This document shows, one piece after another, positions 6,631-7,316 of a stretch of 7,316 nucleotides of DNA; position 1 is the stretch's first letter; each line of letters opens with the position of its first letter. Under the pieces are notes generated by a model. The model worked only from the letters and a program-made list of their open reading frames with translations, was not told the origin of the DNA and did no database searches. Source of the DNA: Bacillota bacterium (GTDB lineage Bacteria > Bacillota > Clostridia > Lutisporales > Lutisporaceae); contig JAEXXN010000227.1 of the NCBI GenBank assembly GCA_023405875.1, forward strand, positions 1 through 7,316. Reading direction: 5' to 3'. The position numbers and the translations under genes are program-made.

Positions 6631-6636
6631 CCTCCT
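6631..6636 (-). promoter_or_regulatory. Strong ribosome binding site of rfbA
   Basis: A full AGGAGG on the minus strand, 9 bases before the ATG at 6621. It is the strongest such site in the window, fitting a gene that starts a translational block after a gap. Confidence 0.75.
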
Positions 6637-6647
6637 AAGTTATTTAG

Positions 6648-6705
6648 AATTGGTTTTACAATTTTATTCCCAATGCTTGACTATTGCTAATAAGACTGAC
6701 CAATT
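6648..6705. repeat. Short inverted repeat, 7-base arms with 44-base spacer
   Basis: AATTGGT at 6648-6654 and its exact complement ACCAATT at 6699-6705 flank 44 AT-rich bases. The second arm touches the TATAAT hexamer. The stem would be weak and AT-rich with a long loop, so it is not a terminator. It may be chance or part of a regulatory site. Confidence 0.25.
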
Positions 6706-6708
6706 ATA
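6703..6708 (-). promoter_or_regulatory. Possible -10 box upstream of rfbA
   Basis: A perfect TATAAT on the minus strand, 81 bases before the rfbA start. At 17-base spacing the -35 region reads GCTTTA (6726-6731), a poor match to TTGACA, and there is no TG extension. In such AT-rich DNA a single hexamer can arise by chance. Confidence 0.2.
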
Positions 6709-6734
6709 ATTTTATGCCTACCTTATAAAGCCTC

Positions 6735-7316
6735 TTAGATTATGTTAGCAAAATAATCTATAGTCTTTCTTAAACCCTCATGTAAAGGTACCCTTGGCTT
6801 CCATTCAAGCATCGACTTTGCTAAAGTTATATCCGGTTTTCTCTTTTTAGGATCGTCTTCCGGCAATTGTTTAAACACAAGCTCTGATTTTGAATTTGTC
6901 AGTTTAATAATCTTCTCTGCAAGCTCTAACATATTGTATTCTTCAGGGTTTCCCAGATTAATCGGGCCCTTGATATTGCTTGGAGAATTCATCATCTTCA
7001 ATAAACCGTCTATCATATCATCCACATAACAAAAGGATCTAGTTTGGTTGCCTCTTCCATAAACAGTAATAGCATCTCCTCTCAATGCTTGTACTATAAA
7101 ATTACTAACTACCCGCCCATCATTAGGATGCATTTTGGGACCATATGTATTAAAAATCCTTACCACCTTAATTTTTACATTATATTGCCGCCAATAATCA
7201 AAGAACAAGGTCTCTGCACATCTTTTGCCTTCATCATAACAAGCCCTGATTCCTACCGGATTTACATTTCCTCTATAGCTTTCATCCTGTACATCTATTT
7301 CCGGATCACCATATAC
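6735..7316 (-). CDS. UDP-glucuronate decarboxylase (UDP-xylose synthase), N-terminus cut by window edge
   Basis: The last 193 codons of an extended short-chain dehydrogenase that decarboxylates UDP-glucuronate to UDP-xylose with bound NAD. The frame is open to the right edge. The visible part begins with VYGDPEIDVQDESY and contains the catalytic YxxxK as CYDEGKR, with Tyr and Lys at visible residues 27 and 31. Next come RIFNTYGPKM, NDGRVVSNFI, QTRSFCYVDD, INLGNPEEYN and a KRKPDI...LEWKPRVPL ending, a run diagnostic of the UXS family. About 115-120 N-terminal residues with the GxxGxxG motif lie outside the window. A TTG at 7208 is internal to the conserved AETLFFDY segment and is not a real start. 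The gene ends 113 bases before rfbA. Bifunctional ArnA-type proteins share this domain, but the short C-terminus fits a stand-alone enzyme. Confidence 0.9.
   Translation of the reverse strand, partial: VYGDPEIDVQDESYRGNVNPVGIRACYDEGKRCAETLFFDYWRQYNVKIKVVRIFNTYGPKMHPNDGRVVSNFIVQALRGDAITVYGRGNQTRSFCYVDDMIDGLLKMMNSPSNIKGPINLGNPEEYNMLELAEKIIKLTNSKSELVFKQLPEDDPKKRKPDITLAKSMLEWKPRVPLHEGLRKTIDYFANII

Larger units (their letters stand above)
6622..6734 (-). other. Non-coding gap between the UDP-glucuronate decarboxylase gene and rfbA
   Basis: This is the largest non-coding stretch in the window, 113 bases and AT-rich. It holds the rfbA ribosome binding site, a pair of 7-base inverted arms (6648-6654 and 6699-6705), and a TATAAT hexamer on the minus strand. 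I see no GC-rich hairpin followed by a T-run, so no intrinsic terminator is evident and transcription may read through from the upstream gene. Confidence 0.6.

Noticed and set aside
6640..6734. Intrinsic terminator after the decarboxylase gene
   Set aside because: There is no GC-rich stem followed by a T-run. The only inverted arms are AT-rich and 44 bases apart.
6735..7208. A separate short protein starting at the TTG at 7208
   Set aside because: The frame is open through to the window edge, and the upstream codons encode the catalytic CYDEGKR motif, so the TTG is an internal leucine.
1..7316. Mobile elements, CRISPR arrays, tRNA or rRNA genes, phage or defence genes
   Set aside because: The window is almost fully occupied by same-strand sugar-biosynthesis genes. 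I found no transposase motifs, regular direct repeats or RNA-gene-like segments.

Overview
The window is one side of a surface-polysaccharide (activated sugar) gene cluster. All nine recognisable genes lie on the minus strand, so the cluster reads from right to left. The DNA is AT-rich, with hand-counted GC of about 36-39% over most genes. The genes sit close together, have good GAGG/AGGAGG-type ribosome binding sites, use an occasional TTG start, and resemble Bacillota proteins in sequence style. A low-GC Bacillota, probably a clostridial anaerobe, is the best guess, but no marker gene fixes the taxon.

In transcription order the layout is as follows. (1) The 3' part of a UDP-glucuronate decarboxylase (UDP-xylose synthase) gene, cut by the right edge. 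(2) A 113-base gap, the only sizeable non-coding stretch. (3) A complete dTDP-L-rhamnose set in the order rfbA, rfbD, rfbB, rfbC. (4) An ATP-grasp ligase and a HAD phosphatase. (5) An SpsF-type cytidylyltransferase and a NeuB/SpsE-type nonulosonate synthase, the latter cut by the left edge near its C-terminus. Three junctions are 4-base ATGA overlaps (rfbD/rfbB, ATP-grasp/HAD, HAD/cytidylyltransferase). The other gaps are 16-26 bases, apart from the 113-base one. The genes from rfbA onward therefore look like a single operon, probably continuing from the decarboxylase gene.

Together the genes supply precursors rather than assemble a polymer. RfbA, B, C and D turn glucose-1-phosphate into dTDP-L-rhamnose. 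The decarboxylase would make UDP-xylose. The NeuB-like and SpsF-like proteins would make and CMP-activate a nonulosonic (sialic-acid-like) sugar. The gene content recalls the Bacillus subtilis spore-coat sps operon (spsE, spsF and spsI-L). What is not textbook is the translationally coupled ATP-grasp/HAD pair between the rhamnose and nonulosonate blocks. It suggests a modified nonulosonate or a phosphorylated-intermediate route. No glycosyltransferase, flippase, transposase, RNA gene or CRISPR array is visible.

The most interesting observations are the ATP-grasp/HAD insertion, a GC step to about 46% in the NeuB-like gene, and an Asp in place of the usual Glu near the start of that protein. 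I see no strong evidence for a wholly new kind of system.
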